The notes under the pieces: generated by a model
What the model was told of the DNA's origin: nothing
What the model saw: the letters and a program-made list of their open reading frames with translations, nothing else
Databases searched by the model: none
Made by a program: the position numbers and the translations under genes
Shown here: positions 33,396-42,685 of the stretch, piece after piece
Numbering within the stretch: position 1 is the stretch's first letter
Layout of the letters: each line of letters begins with the position of its first letter
NCBI RefSeq assembly: GCF_025502585.1
Contig: NZ_CP106679.1
Coordinates: 2,387,501 to 2,451,500, forward strand
Source: Reichenbachiella agarivorans
GTDB taxonomy: Bacteria; Bacteroidota; Bacteroidia; Cytophagales; Cyclobacteriaceae
Direction: 5' to 3'
Length of the DNA stretch: 64,000 nt

Positions 33396-35345
33396 ATGAT
33401 TACTCAACGACCCCTTACAGATTGGTTGCCCATCACAAAGAAAGAAGTTACCGAACGTGGCTGGGACGAACTAGATGTTGTTATTATATCTGGAGATGCT
33501 TATGTGGATCACCCTGCTTTTGGTGGGGCGGTAATTGGTCGTATCATCGAGAGCGAAGGATACAAGGTGGGAATCATCCCTCAACCTAACTGGAAGGATG
33601 ATTTAAGAGATTTTAAAAAATTCGGGAAACCCAAAATGTTCTTTGGGGTGACCTCAGGCTGTATGGATTCGATGGTGAATCACTATACTGCCAACAAACG
33701 CCGCAGATCCAATGACGCCTATACACCTGGTGGGGAGGCGGGTTTTAGACCGGATTATGCGACCATCACCTATTCCAAGATATTGAAGGAGTTATATCCT
33801 GATGTGCCGATTGTGATCGGTGGGGTTGAGGCAAGTTTGAGACGGGTGACGCATTATGATTACTGGTCGGACAAATTGATGCCTTCGATTTTGGTGGATA
33901 GCAAGGCAGATTTGCTGGTCTATGGCATGGGAGAACAGCCCTTGCGAGACATCCTTCGACTGTTGGGTAAGGGAGTGCCTTTTGATCAGTTGAATAAAAT
34001 ACCACAGACGAGTGTATTGATTCCTAGAGATGCGGAGCTCCCGCACACCGATTGGAAAACCATCGAACTGAGTAGTCATGAAAAGTGTCTCCGGGACAAA
34101 AAGTCATATGCAGCGAATTTTAAACACGTAGAGCAAGAATCCAATAAACTCAATGCCAATCGAATTGTACAAGCTGCGGCAGATTACAATATCATTATCA
34201 ATCCTCCTTATTATACCATGACGGAGACAGAGATTGATCAGTCGTTTGACTTGCCCTACACAAGACTTCCTCATCCTAAGTACAAAAAGCGAGGACCGAT
34301 ACCTGCATACGAGATGATCAAATTCTCCATCAATATGCACCGAGGATGTTTTGGAGGCTGTAGTTTTTGTACAATTTCGGCTCATCAAGGCAAGTTCATC
34401 GCGAGTCGCAGCAAGGAATCTATCATGAAGGAGGTCGATCAGGTGACCCAAATGCCAGATTTTAAAGGTTATATTTCAGATTTGGGAGGCCCATCTGCCA
34501 ACATGTATGGGTTGAAAGGTAAAGTACAAGAAATATGTGATCGATGTGTAAGTCCGTCTTGTATTCACCCAGTGATTTGTAGCAATTTGGATACGGATCA
34601 CTCCTCTATGACTGAATTGTACAGAAAGGTCGATGCGCATCCAAAGGTAAAAAAGGCATTTGTGGGCAGTGGTATTCGATATGATTTGTTGGTGGAGGGA
34701 TACAACAAGAATGCCAACGACAGCATAGACGAGTACATGGAGCAGCTGGTGACTCGCCACGTTTCGGGTAGATTGAAAGTAGCTCCAGAACATACCGCAG
34801 ATGATACTTTGCGTATCATGAGGAAGCCTTCTTTCAAGCATTTTCATGACTTCAAAAAGAAATACGACTTCTACAACAAGAAGAATGGCTTGAATCAACC
34901 TTTGATTCCCTATTTCATATCTAGCCATCCAGGTTGCAAAGAAGAAGATATGGCCAACCTAGCTGCAGAGACCAAGGAGTTAGGATTTATGCTGGAGCAG
35001 GTTCAGGATTTTACACCTACTCCTATGACAGTAGCGACGGTGATTTATTACTCTGGCTACCATCCCTACACGATGGAGCAAATGTATGTTCCTAAGACAG
35101 AGAAAGAAAAGCGTGCTCAGCACATGTTCTTCTTTTGGCACAAGAAGGAATACCAGCAGCGTATCAAGGACAAATTGATCAATAAGAATCGCCGTGACTT
35201 GGTTGAGCGATTGCTAGGTCAGCGCATTGTCAAGGACGTCTTGGACAAGCAGCCTTTTGTGGGGAAATTCCATGACAAAAAGAACGCGACGGGCAACAAG
35301 GCTTTCAGCAAGAAAGGAAAATTCAACAAAAAGGGTAGGAGCTAA
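33396..35345 (+). CDS. YgiQ family radical SAM protein
   Basis: A 649-aa UPF0313/YgiQ protein: N-terminal cobalamin-binding-like domain (GDAYVDHPAFG … VIIGGVEASLRR), then a radical SAM core with the [4Fe-4S] motif Cys318-FGG-Cys322-SF-Cys325, then the conserved SGRLKVAPEHT and QDFTPTPMTVATVIYYSGYHP blocks and a basic C-terminal tail (NKAFSKKGKFNKKGRS). The reaction is not established for the family. The frame opens at 33363, but that part precedes the -7 box, so ATG 33396 is chosen. Monocistronic. Confidence 0.94.
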   Translation: MITQRPLTDWLPITKKEVTERGWDELDVVIISGDAYVDHPAFGGAVIGRIIESEGYKVGIIPQPNWKDDLRDFKKFGKPKMFFGVTSGCMDSMVNHYTANKRRRSNDAYTPGGEAGFRPDYATITYSKILKELYPDVPIVIGGVEASLRRVTHYDYWSDKLMPSILVDSKADLLVYGMGEQPLRDILRLLGKGVPFDQLNKIPQTSVLIPRDAELPHTDWKTIELSSHEKCLRDKKSYAANFKHVEQESNKLNANRIVQAAADYNIIINPPYYTMTETEIDQSFDLPYTRLPHPKYKKRGPIPAYEMIKFSINMHRGCFGGCSFCTISAHQGKFIASRSKESIMKEVDQVTQMPDFKGYISDLGGPSANMYGLKGKVQEICDRCVSPSCIHPVICSNLDTDHSSMTELYRKVDAHPKVKKAFVGSGIRYDLLVEGYNKNANDSIDEYMEQLVTRHVSGRLKVAPEHTADDTLRIMRKPSFKHFHDFKKKYDFYNKKNGLNQPLIPYFISSHPGCKEEDMANLAAETKELGFMLEQVQDFTPTPMTVATVIYYSGYHPYTMEQMYVPKTEKEKRAQHMFFFWHKKEYQQRIKDKLINKNRRDLVERLLGQRIVKDVLDKQPFVGKFHDKKNATGNKAFSKKGKFNKKGRS

Positions 35346-35418
35346 TTCAATCTGCTATAGTTAGATAATTCCCTATATTCAATCATAGACTATTGATGAT
35401 CGACTATGGTCTTCTTTT

Positions 35419-36057
35419 TTAAAACTGCTCTCCAGCATAGCCTTTCTCAACTGCATATTTGATTAGCGAGGCAATGTTCTTTTGGTTGAGCTTGGTCATC
35501 AGGTTTTTGCGATGCGTGTCTACGGTATGGCTACTGATCGAGAGTTGGACAGCAATCTCACCTGTGGTCATGCCATCAGCGAGCAATCGTATGATGGCTC
35601 TTTCACGATCGGTCAAATATTCAGCACCTACATGACCTTTGGATTTTAAGCTTTCATTGATCGTGTCCTGTACTTCAGCACTGAAGTGCTCCCGACCTTC
35701 ATGCACATCCTTGATCGCAGCGACGAGTTCTTCCTGAGCTGTGTTTTTTAACACATAGCCATTGGCACCTATTTCAATAAGATTCCTAATGAATTCTGGT
35801 TTATTGTACATGGATAGGATCAAAACTTTGACGTGATCGTGGTGTTCTCTGATCAATCGGGTAGTCTCTAAACCATCCAGTACTGGCATGTTGATGTCAA
35901 GGAGTATTACGTCTATATTCTGAGTTTCCAGCAGATTGATCACTTCTCGTCCATTGTTAGCATGTCCTACAATTTTGATTTCGGGGACATTGGCCAAAAG
36001 GGCTTTTAAACCTTCTACTATGACTAGGTGATCATCTGCGATTAAAACTCTTATCAT
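35419..36057 (-). CDS. NarL/LuxR-type response regulator
   Basis: 212 aa: receiver domain with acidic pocket near residues 8-9 (ADDH) and phospho-acceptor Asp in DVILLDINMP (about residue 55), Lys in YVLKNT, then a LuxR-type HTH (LTDRERAIIRLLADGMTTGEIAVQLSISSHTVDTHRKNLMTKL). Overlaps the 3' end of its histidine kinase gene by 4 nt. Targets unknown; the divergent neighbour is the transhydrogenase operon. Confidence 0.94.
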   Translation of the reverse strand: MIRVLIADDHLVIVEGLKALLANVPEIKIVGHANNGREVINLLETQNIDVILLDINMPVLDGLETTRLIREHHDHVKVLILSMYNKPEFIRNLIEIGANGYVLKNTAQEELVAAIKDVHEGREHFSAEVQDTINESLKSKGHVGAEYLTDRERAIIRLLADGMTTGEIAVQLSISSHTVDTHRKNLMTKLNQKNIASLIKYAVEKGYAGEQF

Positions 36058-36836
36058 GCTGCTACTGGTATCTCTATGGTGACTGTGGTTCCTCTGCCTG
36101 GAGTGGAATCTACAAAGAATTTTCCATTGATGGGGATTAAAATCTGCTCGATTCCCTTCAGACCATATCCTTTTCTGTTCATAAAGTTAATGTCTTGCGA
36201 GTCAAATCCAATACCATCGTCCTCTACCATCAAAATTAATTCCTTTTGGATTTTATTGACTTGTATGACTACATGGCTTGCTTTGGCGTGTGTGAGGACA
36301 TTGGTGATGAGTTCTTGTATCATACGGAAGAGCTGGATGTTGATTTCCAATTCCAGATTTTTGTCTATGCCATGATGAAATATATCCAGTCTGATTCCTC
36401 CATCTTTTTCCAATGTTTTTTTGATTTCTTGTAGAGCCGAAATAATGTTGAAGTCGCTTACTTGCTTGTCAGCTATTCTGTATGCCAATTGACGCGTGTC
36501 ATTTACTGCTTCGTTGAGGAGTACATGACCTTTTTGAAAGGGGGCTGAGTGGATGACTTCATCATGATGAATGGCACCAAATTGCATTTTGGCCGCAGCG
36601 ATTTTGTTACCAATATTTTCATGCAATTCATCAATTAGGTCTTTTCTTTCTGTAGCATTTTCTTTTAGAATTTTCGATTTGGTGTAGTTTTCCAATTCCT
36701 GAAATTTGCTTCCAATATGGTATTTGTAGATGTCTTCTTGAAGTTCTTTGAGTATGGATTCATTTTTTCGTTTTTGAAACCAGTGAACTGCAATGAGTCC
36801 TAAGATACCAGCAGTGAGGATGGTAATTGTTATCAT
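36054..36836 (-). CDS. sensor histidine kinase (HisKA_3 type), minimal input
   Basis: 260 aa with one N-terminal membrane helix (about residues 3-18), a coiled coil, the phospho-His segment RKDLIDELHENIGNKIAAAK (His at about 75) and a HATPase_c domain (ELITNVLTHAKASHVV, EDDGIGFD, GYGLKGIEQ, GRGTTVTIEIP). There is no periplasmic or PAS sensing domain, so the signal must come through the helix, coiled coil or a partner. It pairs with the downstream NarL-type regulator. Confidence 0.92.
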   Translation of the reverse strand: MITITILTAGILGLIAVHWFQKRKNESILKELQEDIYKYHIGSKFQELENYTKSKILKENATERKDLIDELHENIGNKIAAAKMQFGAIHHDEVIHSAPFQKGHVLLNEAVNDTRQLAYRIADKQVSDFNIISALQEIKKTLEKDGGIRLDIFHHGIDKNLELEINIQLFRMIQELITNVLTHAKASHVVIQVNKIQKELILMVEDDGIGFDSQDINFMNRKGYGLKGIEQILIPINGKFFVDSTPGRGTTVTIEIPVAA

Positions 36837-36981
36837 TTGTTTGGGATAGATGTATATACAGCGGAAAATTACAGGGATTATATGAGTATTGTAATCCCTA
36901 GATTTCGGGATATTTGATTGAAAAACAATCAGTTGGCGATTATTTATATGATGAAAATTATACTGGTTTGTGTTATTTATT

Positions 36982-37019
36982 GTAATTGTGTTAATATATT
37001 AACACAATTACTACGTAGT
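36982..37019. promoter_or_regulatory. 30-bp perfect palindrome followed by a 10-bp palindrome, upstream of pntAA
   Basis: 36982-37011 is a perfect palindrome whose half is GTAATTGTGTTAATA; the inner TTGTGTTAA…TTAACACAA resembles a dimeric-regulator site. It is followed by ACTACGTAGT (37010-37019) and a run of T. It lies between the divergent histidine kinase and transhydrogenase genes. A dimer-binding operator or a hairpin attenuator are both possible. Confidence 0.7.
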
Positions 37020-37104
37020 TTTTTTGTCAAAGCCATATCTTCGCCACAACAAAACAACGCTTCCCATTGTGATTTTAGCAATTCGCTAAACTTTTAAAAC
37101 ATAA

Positions 37105-38208
37105 ATGATGATAATAGGAGTATTGAAATGTACTGAAGAAAACTTAGTGGCTATAGTTCCTAAGGTAGTGTCGAAATACACCAAAGGTGGATTCGAGATT
37201 CTCGTGGAGAGAGGTGCTGGAGAAGCTTCTCACTACACAGACGATGAGTACGAAGAGGTAGGTGCCAAGGTGGCTCCCAGAGCAGAGATTTTGGCCCAGT
37301 CAGGAATCCTTTTGACGGTAACCAGTATAGGACTCGATGAGTTAAAGTTGGTGAAGAAGGGTGCGATGATCGTGGGCAAGTTCAACGGTCGCGTAGAGTC
37401 TGACTTGCTCACTGCACTCAAAAGTGCTGATGCGCATGCATTCAGTTTGGATTTGTTGCCACGTTCTACGATTGCTCAGTCGATGGATGTTTTGTCCTCG
37501 TTGGCGTCTTTGTCGGGATACAAAGCGGTCTTGTTGGGAGCTGACAATTTTGGGGGCTATTTCCCAATGATGACGACATCAGCAGGGACAATCCCTCCTG
37601 CCAAAGTCTTGATCATTGGAGCAGGAGTAGCAGGACTTCAGGCTATCGCTACCGCGAAAAGGTTGGGTGCTGTAGTGGAGGTGTTTGATGTGCGGTCAGC
37701 CGTCAAGGAAGAAGTCGAGAGTTTGGGAGCCAAGTTTGTGGAAGTAGAAGGCGCACAGGAGAGTGCCGCTGCGGGAGGCTATGCTATTCAGCAAACGGAG
37801 GAATACATCGAAAAGCAGAAGACTTTGATTCACCAGACAGCTGCCAAAGCAGATGTGGTGATCACTACGGCCAACATACCTGGCAGAAAGGCACCACTTT
37901 TAATCGAGGAAAGAACCGTCAATGCCATGAAACCAGGCAGTGTAATTATTGATATGGCGACTGCCAGCGGTGGCAATGTGGCTCTATCCAAAGACAATGC
38001 TACGGTAGAGGTGAACGGCGTGAAAATCATCGGAGATACCAAGTTGTACAACCACATGGGGTCTCAATCTAGTTTTGTCTATAGCAATAACATTTACAAT
38101 TTCCTCAATTTCCTTCTCAAAGAAGGTATCGAAAACATCCCTTACGAAAACGAAATAGTGACCAATACCTTGCTCAAAGTAGAGAAGGAAGAGACAGTAT
38201 CTGCGTAA
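37105..38208 (+). CDS. pntAA: NAD(P) transhydrogenase alpha subunit, domain I (NAD-binding)
   Basis: 367-aa soluble NAD(H)-binding subunit of the proton-translocating transhydrogenase. Rossmann loop VLIIGAGVAGLQAIATAKRLGA (about residue 170), the RQD-loop region and the DMATASGGNVALS segment of the alanine-dehydrogenase-like fold are present. ATG doublet at 37105/37108. First gene of pntAA-pntAB-pntB, so the host has the three-chain form. Confidence 0.94.
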   Translation: MMIIGVLKCTEENLVAIVPKVVSKYTKGGFEILVERGAGEASHYTDDEYEEVGAKVAPRAEILAQSGILLTVTSIGLDELKLVKKGAMIVGKFNGRVESDLLTALKSADAHAFSLDLLPRSTIAQSMDVLSSLASLSGYKAVLLGADNFGGYFPMMTTSAGTIPPAKVLIIGAGVAGLQAIATAKRLGAVVEVFDVRSAVKEEVESLGAKFVEVEGAQESAAAGGYAIQQTEEYIEKQKTLIHQTAAKADVVITTANIPGRKAPLLIEERTVNAMKPGSVIIDMATASGGNVALSKDNATVEVNGVKIIGDTKLYNHMGSQSSFVYSNNIYNFLNFLLKEGIENIPYENEIVTNTLLKVEKEETVSA

Positions 38209-38232
38209 GGAAATCATATAACACCTAAAGAA

Positions 38233-38538
38233 ATGCTAGAAATTTTAGATTATCTAAAAGATAATGTATTGACCATCAATCTATGGATCATTACGATATA
38301 CTTGGGATTTGAAATCATCTCAAAAGTTCCAACCGTTTTGCACACACCGTTGATGTCTGGATCCAATGCGATCAGTGGTATCGTGATCATCGGAGCGATC
38401 ATCTTGGTGAGACAGTCTTCTCCAGAGGACTATTTGTCACTGGTGATAGGCTCAGTTGGTATTGTGCTGGCGACTATTAATGTAGTAGGGGGGCACGCTG
38501 TGACCAACCGTATGTTGGAAATGTTTAAGAAGAAATAA
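38233..38538 (+). CDS. pntAB: NAD(P) transhydrogenase alpha subunit, membrane part
   Basis: 101 aa with three membrane helices and the family segment VLHTPLMSGSNAISGIVIIGAIIL. It forms part of the proton channel (domain II). Next gene starts 1 nt after its stop. Confidence 0.93.
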   Translation: MLEILDYLKDNVLTINLWIITIYLGFEIISKVPTVLHTPLMSGSNAISGIVIIGAIILVRQSSPEDYLSLVIGSVGIVLATINVVGGHAVTNRMLEMFKKK

Positions 38539-38539
38539 A

Positions 38540-39916
38540 ATGGAGTATATCAATTTACTATACATATTCTCAACCGTGCTTTTGATCATTGGTTTGAGAA
38601 AACTGAGCAGTCCATCTTCGGCTGCCAAAGGAAATATCATCGCTGCAGTAGGGATGGGCTTGGCTACTGTAGTGGCTATGTTTGAACCGATCGAAGGCGA
38701 CCAAGGCAACTATGTACTGATCCTACTTTCCTTGCTGATCGGTACTGTGGTGGGGCTAGTGTTCTCCAAAAAAGTAGCTATGACAGCTGTGCCTGAGTTG
38801 GTGTCGTTGTTCAATGGGTTTGGGGGTGCTTGTGCTGTGGCGATTTCAATCATCGAGGTGATGAAGTTCGATGAGGCAGTGAGTATGGGAGCGAGAGCAA
38901 CTACTTATTTGGCTATGTTCATTGGGGGAGTGGCTTTTACAGGGTCATTGATTGCCTATGGCAAGTTGAGTGGCAAGGTCAAAGATTGGAAGAGTGGGAT
39001 TTCCTCTTATTTCAATTTGATTTGGTTGGCACTGTGTCTAGGATTGATGATCTATGAAGTCATGTTCATGGGGCAGGTCACTTATTTGCCGATGCTGATT
39101 TTGGTCGTGTCGTTGATTTATGGATTTACCTTCGTCTTGCCGATTGGTGGAGCTGATATGCCTGTGGTGATTTCTTTACTCAATGCCTTTACGGGTATAG
39201 CAGCGGCTTTGGCAGGTATCGTTTATGGCAACATGGTGATGCTGCTAGGTGGGATACTCGTGGGATCGTCGGGTACAATCCTGACCGTATTGATGTGCAA
39301 CGCCATGAACAGATCCTTGATCAATGTGATCATTGGAGGGTTTGGCGGGTCATCGGCCTCATCTGCGGCAGGTCCACAGGGGGATGTCAAAGAAGCTACT
39401 GCTAACGACACAGCAATCATGATGCGCTATGCGAGCAATGTGATGATCATACCAGGATATGGTATGGCAGTGGCCCAAGCGCAAAAGGCTTGCAAGGAAC
39501 TCGACAAGAGCTTAACGGAGCGTGGTGTGAATGTCAACTATGCGATCCATCCAGTGGCGGGTCGTATGCCGGGGCACATGAACGTATTGCTCGCTGAGGC
39601 AGATGTACCATATAACAAACTGATTGATTTGGATGATGCCAATGCGATGCTATCCGACACAGATGTGTGTCTGGTAGTGGGAGCCAATGATGTGGTCAAT
39701 CCATCGGCGTTGGATGATCCGGGAAGTCCAATCTACGGTATGCCTGTCTTGGAGATATTGAAAAGTAAAAACGTAATCGTACTCAAACGCAGTATGAACA
39801 AGGGATATTCAGGAATCGAAAACCCTTTGTTCTTTCATGAAAGGACCAAGATGCTTTTTGGGGATGCCAAGGCAACCATAGAGACATTGAATAGTGAAGT
39901 CAAGTCAATGGATTAA
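38540..39916 (+). CDS. pntB: NAD(P) transhydrogenase beta subunit
   Basis: 458 aa: about eight membrane helices (domain II) and a C-terminal NADP(H)-binding domain III with the GYGMAVAQAQKACKEL nucleotide loop, YAIHPVAGRMPGHMNVLLAEADVPY, and VVGANDVVNPSA. It uses the proton gradient to make NADPH from NADH. Complete, last of the operon, followed by a terminator. Confidence 0.95.
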   Translation: MEYINLLYIFSTVLLIIGLRKLSSPSSAAKGNIIAAVGMGLATVVAMFEPIEGDQGNYVLILLSLLIGTVVGLVFSKKVAMTAVPELVSLFNGFGGACAVAISIIEVMKFDEAVSMGARATTYLAMFIGGVAFTGSLIAYGKLSGKVKDWKSGISSYFNLIWLALCLGLMIYEVMFMGQVTYLPMLILVVSLIYGFTFVLPIGGADMPVVISLLNAFTGIAAALAGIVYGNMVMLLGGILVGSSGTILTVLMCNAMNRSLINVIIGGFGGSSASSAAGPQGDVKEATANDTAIMMRYASNVMIIPGYGMAVAQAQKACKELDKSLTERGVNVNYAIHPVAGRMPGHMNVLLAEADVPYNKLIDLDDANAMLSDTDVCLVVGANDVVNPSALDDPGSPIYGMPVLEILKSKNVIVLKRSMNKGYSGIENPLFFHERTKMLFGDAKATIETLNSEVKSMD

Positions 39917-39986
39917 TATTGTTTGTAGTCCATAGTCCATTGATTGGGAAGAAAAGTTAAGACTGGATTAATAAAATACTGAGAAG

Positions 39987-40013
39987 CACCATTCGAGAGA
40001 GTGGTGTTTTTTT
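39987..40013 (+). terminator. intrinsic terminator after pntB
   Basis: Stem CACCATTC / GAGTGGTG (one wobble), loop GAGA, followed by seven T. Confidence 0.85.
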
Positions 40014-40084
40014 GTTCCATGAATTGATCAGTTGGGGAATATTTTCCACAGCCTGTGTAATAATTAGTGAGGGGCAAGTGGGAC

Positions 40085-40092
40085 TATATTTG
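40085..40092 (+). promoter_or_regulatory. -7 box upstream of the DUF1328 gene
   Basis: TATATTTG, perfect TAnnTTTG; about 90 nt before the ATG, without a clear -33 TTTG. Confidence 0.4.
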
Positions 40093-40181
40093 TATGAAAC
40101 TGCATTTTTAGCTCATTTTGCAGGATTTTGAGCTTTGGCATATTCTTTTCAATCCCAGAGGCATAACCAAATAACAATGTT

Positions 40182-40349
40182 ATGTTTAGAATAGCCATCA
40201 TATTTTTTATCGTCGCTATCATCGCCGCAGTCTTTGGATTTGGCGGAATAGCAGTAGCAGCAGCTGGAGCTGCCAAAATCGTTTTTTTCGTTGCATTAGT
40301 TTTCCTAGTGATCTCGCTGTTGGCGGGGATTCTCAGAGGGGGACGTTGA
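40182..40349 (+). CDS. DUF1328 (YtjA/UPF0391) small membrane protein
   Basis: A 55-aa ORF. The protein starts [20 protein letters not shown] and has two hydrophobic helices joined by a [11 protein letters not shown] turn, ending [10 protein letters not shown]: the clear pattern of the DUF1328 family, found widely and often stress-induced. Function unknown; inner membrane. A terminator follows 17 nt after the stop. Confidence 0.9.
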   Translation: MFRIAIIFFIVAIIAAVFGFGGIAVAAAGAAKIVFFVALVFLVISLLAGILRGGR

Positions 40350-40366
40350 TCCATAAATTATAGAAG

Positions 40367-40390
40367 CCCACCTTGGATAAAGGTGGGTTT
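40367..40390 (+). terminator. intrinsic terminator after DUF1328
   Basis: Stem CCCACCTT / AAGGTGGG, 5-nt loop, followed by TTTAATTG; short T-run. Confidence 0.7.
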
Positions 40391-40417
40391 AATTGTCCAC
40401 AAATAAATTATACCACT

Positions 40418-41038
40418 ATGAAGAAGAAAATAACAGCCATCGCCATCGTTTTGATCGGACTCACAGCCTTGTCCGCATCAGCACAAGATGTAGAGACAGG
40501 AGTCAAAGGCGGTGTTAACTTTAGTAATTTTATCCAAGATGATATAGATGATCAAAACATGCGTGTCGGTTGGCATGTAGGTTTTTATTCCAAGATGGAA
40601 TTTGCCAAGCAGTTGTTTATCATGCCAGAGTTGGCTTTTTCTACCAAAGGAACCAATATCGAATACAGTGCTTTTGGTGCCTCTGGAGAGTCTAAGCTGA
40701 ATTTGTATTACATCGATTTGCCAGTCATGGTTGGCGTTGAGCTGACGGATTTTTTAGATATTTACGCCGGCCCGTACCTTTCGTATTTGATAGATTCCAA
40801 TGTCAAAACCACAGGAGATTTTGGAGAGGATGATACAGAAATTGATCGGGACAACCTCGAATCTTTTGATTATGGACTTGCAGGAGGTGTAGGATTCAAC
40901 TTTGATCATGTGACCATCGGAGCGAGGTATAATTATGGTTTGGCACAGATCGCTAGAAGCGATGCGGCAGACTTTTTGCTCGAAGATTCGCGTAATTCGG
41001 TAGGACAGATTTATCTTACTTATAGACTGTCTCGATAA
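40418..41038 (+). CDS. outer-membrane beta-barrel porin-family protein
   Basis: 206 aa with a signal peptide (MKKKITAIAIVLIGLTALSASAQ). The mature chain has the GVKGGVNFSNF opening and alternating strands of the PorT/OMP_b-brl_2 family (GWHVGFYSKMEF, LYYIDLPVMVGVELTDFLDIYAGPYLSYL, IGARYNYGLAQI), ending in an aromatic-rich strand. An 8-stranded barrel in the outer membrane is expected. Start ATG 40418 chosen because it begins the signal peptide; the in-frame TTG at 40373 lies in the terminator. Confidence 0.88.
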   Translation: MKKKITAIAIVLIGLTALSASAQDVETGVKGGVNFSNFIQDDIDDQNMRVGWHVGFYSKMEFAKQLFIMPELAFSTKGTNIEYSAFGASGESKLNLYYIDLPVMVGVELTDFLDIYAGPYLSYLIDSNVKTTGDFGEDDTEIDRDNLESFDYGLAGGVGFNFDHVTIGARYNYGLAQIARSDAADFLLEDSRNSVGQIYLTYRLSR

Positions 41039-41065
41039 TTGCCGATAGGATCGCTACAAAACTAT

Positions 41066-42577
41066 ATGAATAGGAAAAGAACCAAAATTGTATTCTTACT
41101 GTATTTCTTCCTTGTGATCCCTGGTCTATTCTTTTTGGTAGAGCAAAACATGGGGTTTTTCATTGACAGAAGTCTGAGTAAGCAAAATATAAATGTAGAA
41201 TCCACTGGAGCCGACTTTGATTTGTTTTCAAGGTCGGTTTCTTTTGATACAGTCCGATTTAGCAATCCTTCTTTTGGGGAGATTTATTGTACCAATTTGA
41301 AAGTCAATAAAATAGACCTATTGAGTGTGTTGCCATCTTTTGGCTTTCATGCTCAGTCTATTTCGGTTGATTCTCTCCTGATCACGGTAGATATGACAGC
41401 TACAGATAGTCTGGATATGGGGCGAGACAAGGGTAAGAAGAAACCAATGAAATTCGAGGTGGATCAATTGGATATCGGCTATGGTTTGGTCGATATGTAT
41501 GACAAAGAAGCCAACCATTTGACCTTTAATTTTCAAGCCAAGACACTCAATTACAATTCCGTCGAAGGGATAGACCAAGGAGTCTTTACAATCCAAAATC
41601 TAGTCTATGATTTGATCCAAGATTACTCCACTATCAAAGTAGACTCACTCAGTCTGAATATAGAGGAGGACAATCTGATGATCAGTAGTGTTCAGTGGAA
41701 GTCACTATTGACCAGGCGAGAGTTTGTGAGGAAATTCCCATTCCAAAAGGATCAGATAGATTTAGAAATCCCGAGGATCAAGATGTCAGGAATGAACCTG
41801 AGTCAGATGAATTTGGAAGGGGGCGTCAGATGTAGGCTCGTGGTATTGGATAGCTGTACGCTCAAGACCTTCAGAGACAAACAACTGCCCAGACCTGAGA
41901 AGCCAGACGTCAAATTGCTGGCAGACATGATCAAAGGCACGGCTTTTAGGTTTGGAATCGACACTGTCAAGATCACCAATACCAACATCACCCACCATGA
42001 GAACTATCCGCCAAGCAATGAGTCGGGGAGTATACCCTTTACCAACCTGTATGCGACGATCTATGACCTGTCGTCGGTAGGAGAAGCGCCTATCCGACTA
42101 GATGCGCAAGCGACTGTACTGGCACAAGCGAAACTGAAGGCCAGATTTGAATTGAATGCCTCCCCTAAACCTAGTCACGTGAGAGGAACACTCTCCCCAA
42201 TAGATATGGTACGAGCCAATCAGATGAGTGTCCCCGCGGCTGGTTTGGAAATCTTGACGGGGCAACTGCTACACATGGACTTTGATTTTAAGTACACAGA
42301 TGATAGATCCTATGGGGTGATGAATATGCACTATGAGGACTTGCAGTTCAAGATCATCAATCCAGATACCCATGATCAAAACATAAAGCAAGGTGTAGGC
42401 ACCTTCATCGCCAATACCTTCAAAGTTCGCACCAACAACACTCCAGATATGATCCTCTATCGTGAGGGTAAAATCGCATTTGAAAGAGATAAAAAGAAAG
42501 CTGTGTTTGGGTATTGGTGGCAGTCAGTCCTGAGTGGTATCAAGTCCTCCGTGGGGGTTGATAAAAAGAATGGTTAG
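41066..42577 (+). CDS. AsmA/DUF748-like membrane-anchored protein
   Basis: 503 aa from ATG 41066: one N-terminal membrane helix (VFLLYFFLVIPGLFFLV), then a long beta-rich periplasmic part with the repeating pattern of AsmA-like proteins (IDLLSVLPSFGFHAQSISVDSLLITVD; VDSLSLNIEEDNLMISSVQW; FGIDTVKITNTNITHHE). The family includes bridge-like proteins for lipid traffic between membranes; no activity can be assigned. It starts about 30 nt after the porin gene, so may be cotranscribed. Confidence 0.65.
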   Translation: MNRKRTKIVFLLYFFLVIPGLFFLVEQNMGFFIDRSLSKQNINVESTGADFDLFSRSVSFDTVRFSNPSFGEIYCTNLKVNKIDLLSVLPSFGFHAQSISVDSLLITVDMTATDSLDMGRDKGKKKPMKFEVDQLDIGYGLVDMYDKEANHLTFNFQAKTLNYNSVEGIDQGVFTIQNLVYDLIQDYSTIKVDSLSLNIEEDNLMISSVQWKSLLTRREFVRKFPFQKDQIDLEIPRIKMSGMNLSQMNLEGGVRCRLVVLDSCTLKTFRDKQLPRPEKPDVKLLADMIKGTAFRFGIDTVKITNTNITHHENYPPSNESGSIPFTNLYATIYDLSSVGEAPIRLDAQATVLAQAKLKARFELNASPKPSHVRGTLSPIDMVRANQMSVPAAGLEILTGQLLHMDFDFKYTDDRSYGVMNMHYEDLQFKIINPDTHDQNIKQGVGTFIANTFKVRTNNTPDMILYREGKIAFERDKKKAVFGYWWQSVLSGIKSSVGVDKKNG

Positions 42578-42616
42578 ATTCAAGATTCAAGATTCAAGAT
42601 TCAAGATTCAAGATTC
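42575..42616. repeat. 7-bp tandem repeat (six units)
   Basis: Five perfect AAGATTC units preceded by TAGATTC, followed by AGATTTTT. It begins in the stop codon of the AsmA-like gene. Perfect short repeats such as this change length by slippage. Confidence 0.9.
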
Positions 42617-42685
42617 AGATTTTTCTTTCTAGATGACATGTCTGCCTAGACTTTGTGTCCTCACAGCTCACCAAATTGAGCGAAG

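Noticed and set aside
40064-40354. 96-codon minus-strand ORF overlapping the DUF1328 gene
   Set aside because: It is the antisense shadow of DUF1328, whose 55-aa product is a clear family match with its own terminator.
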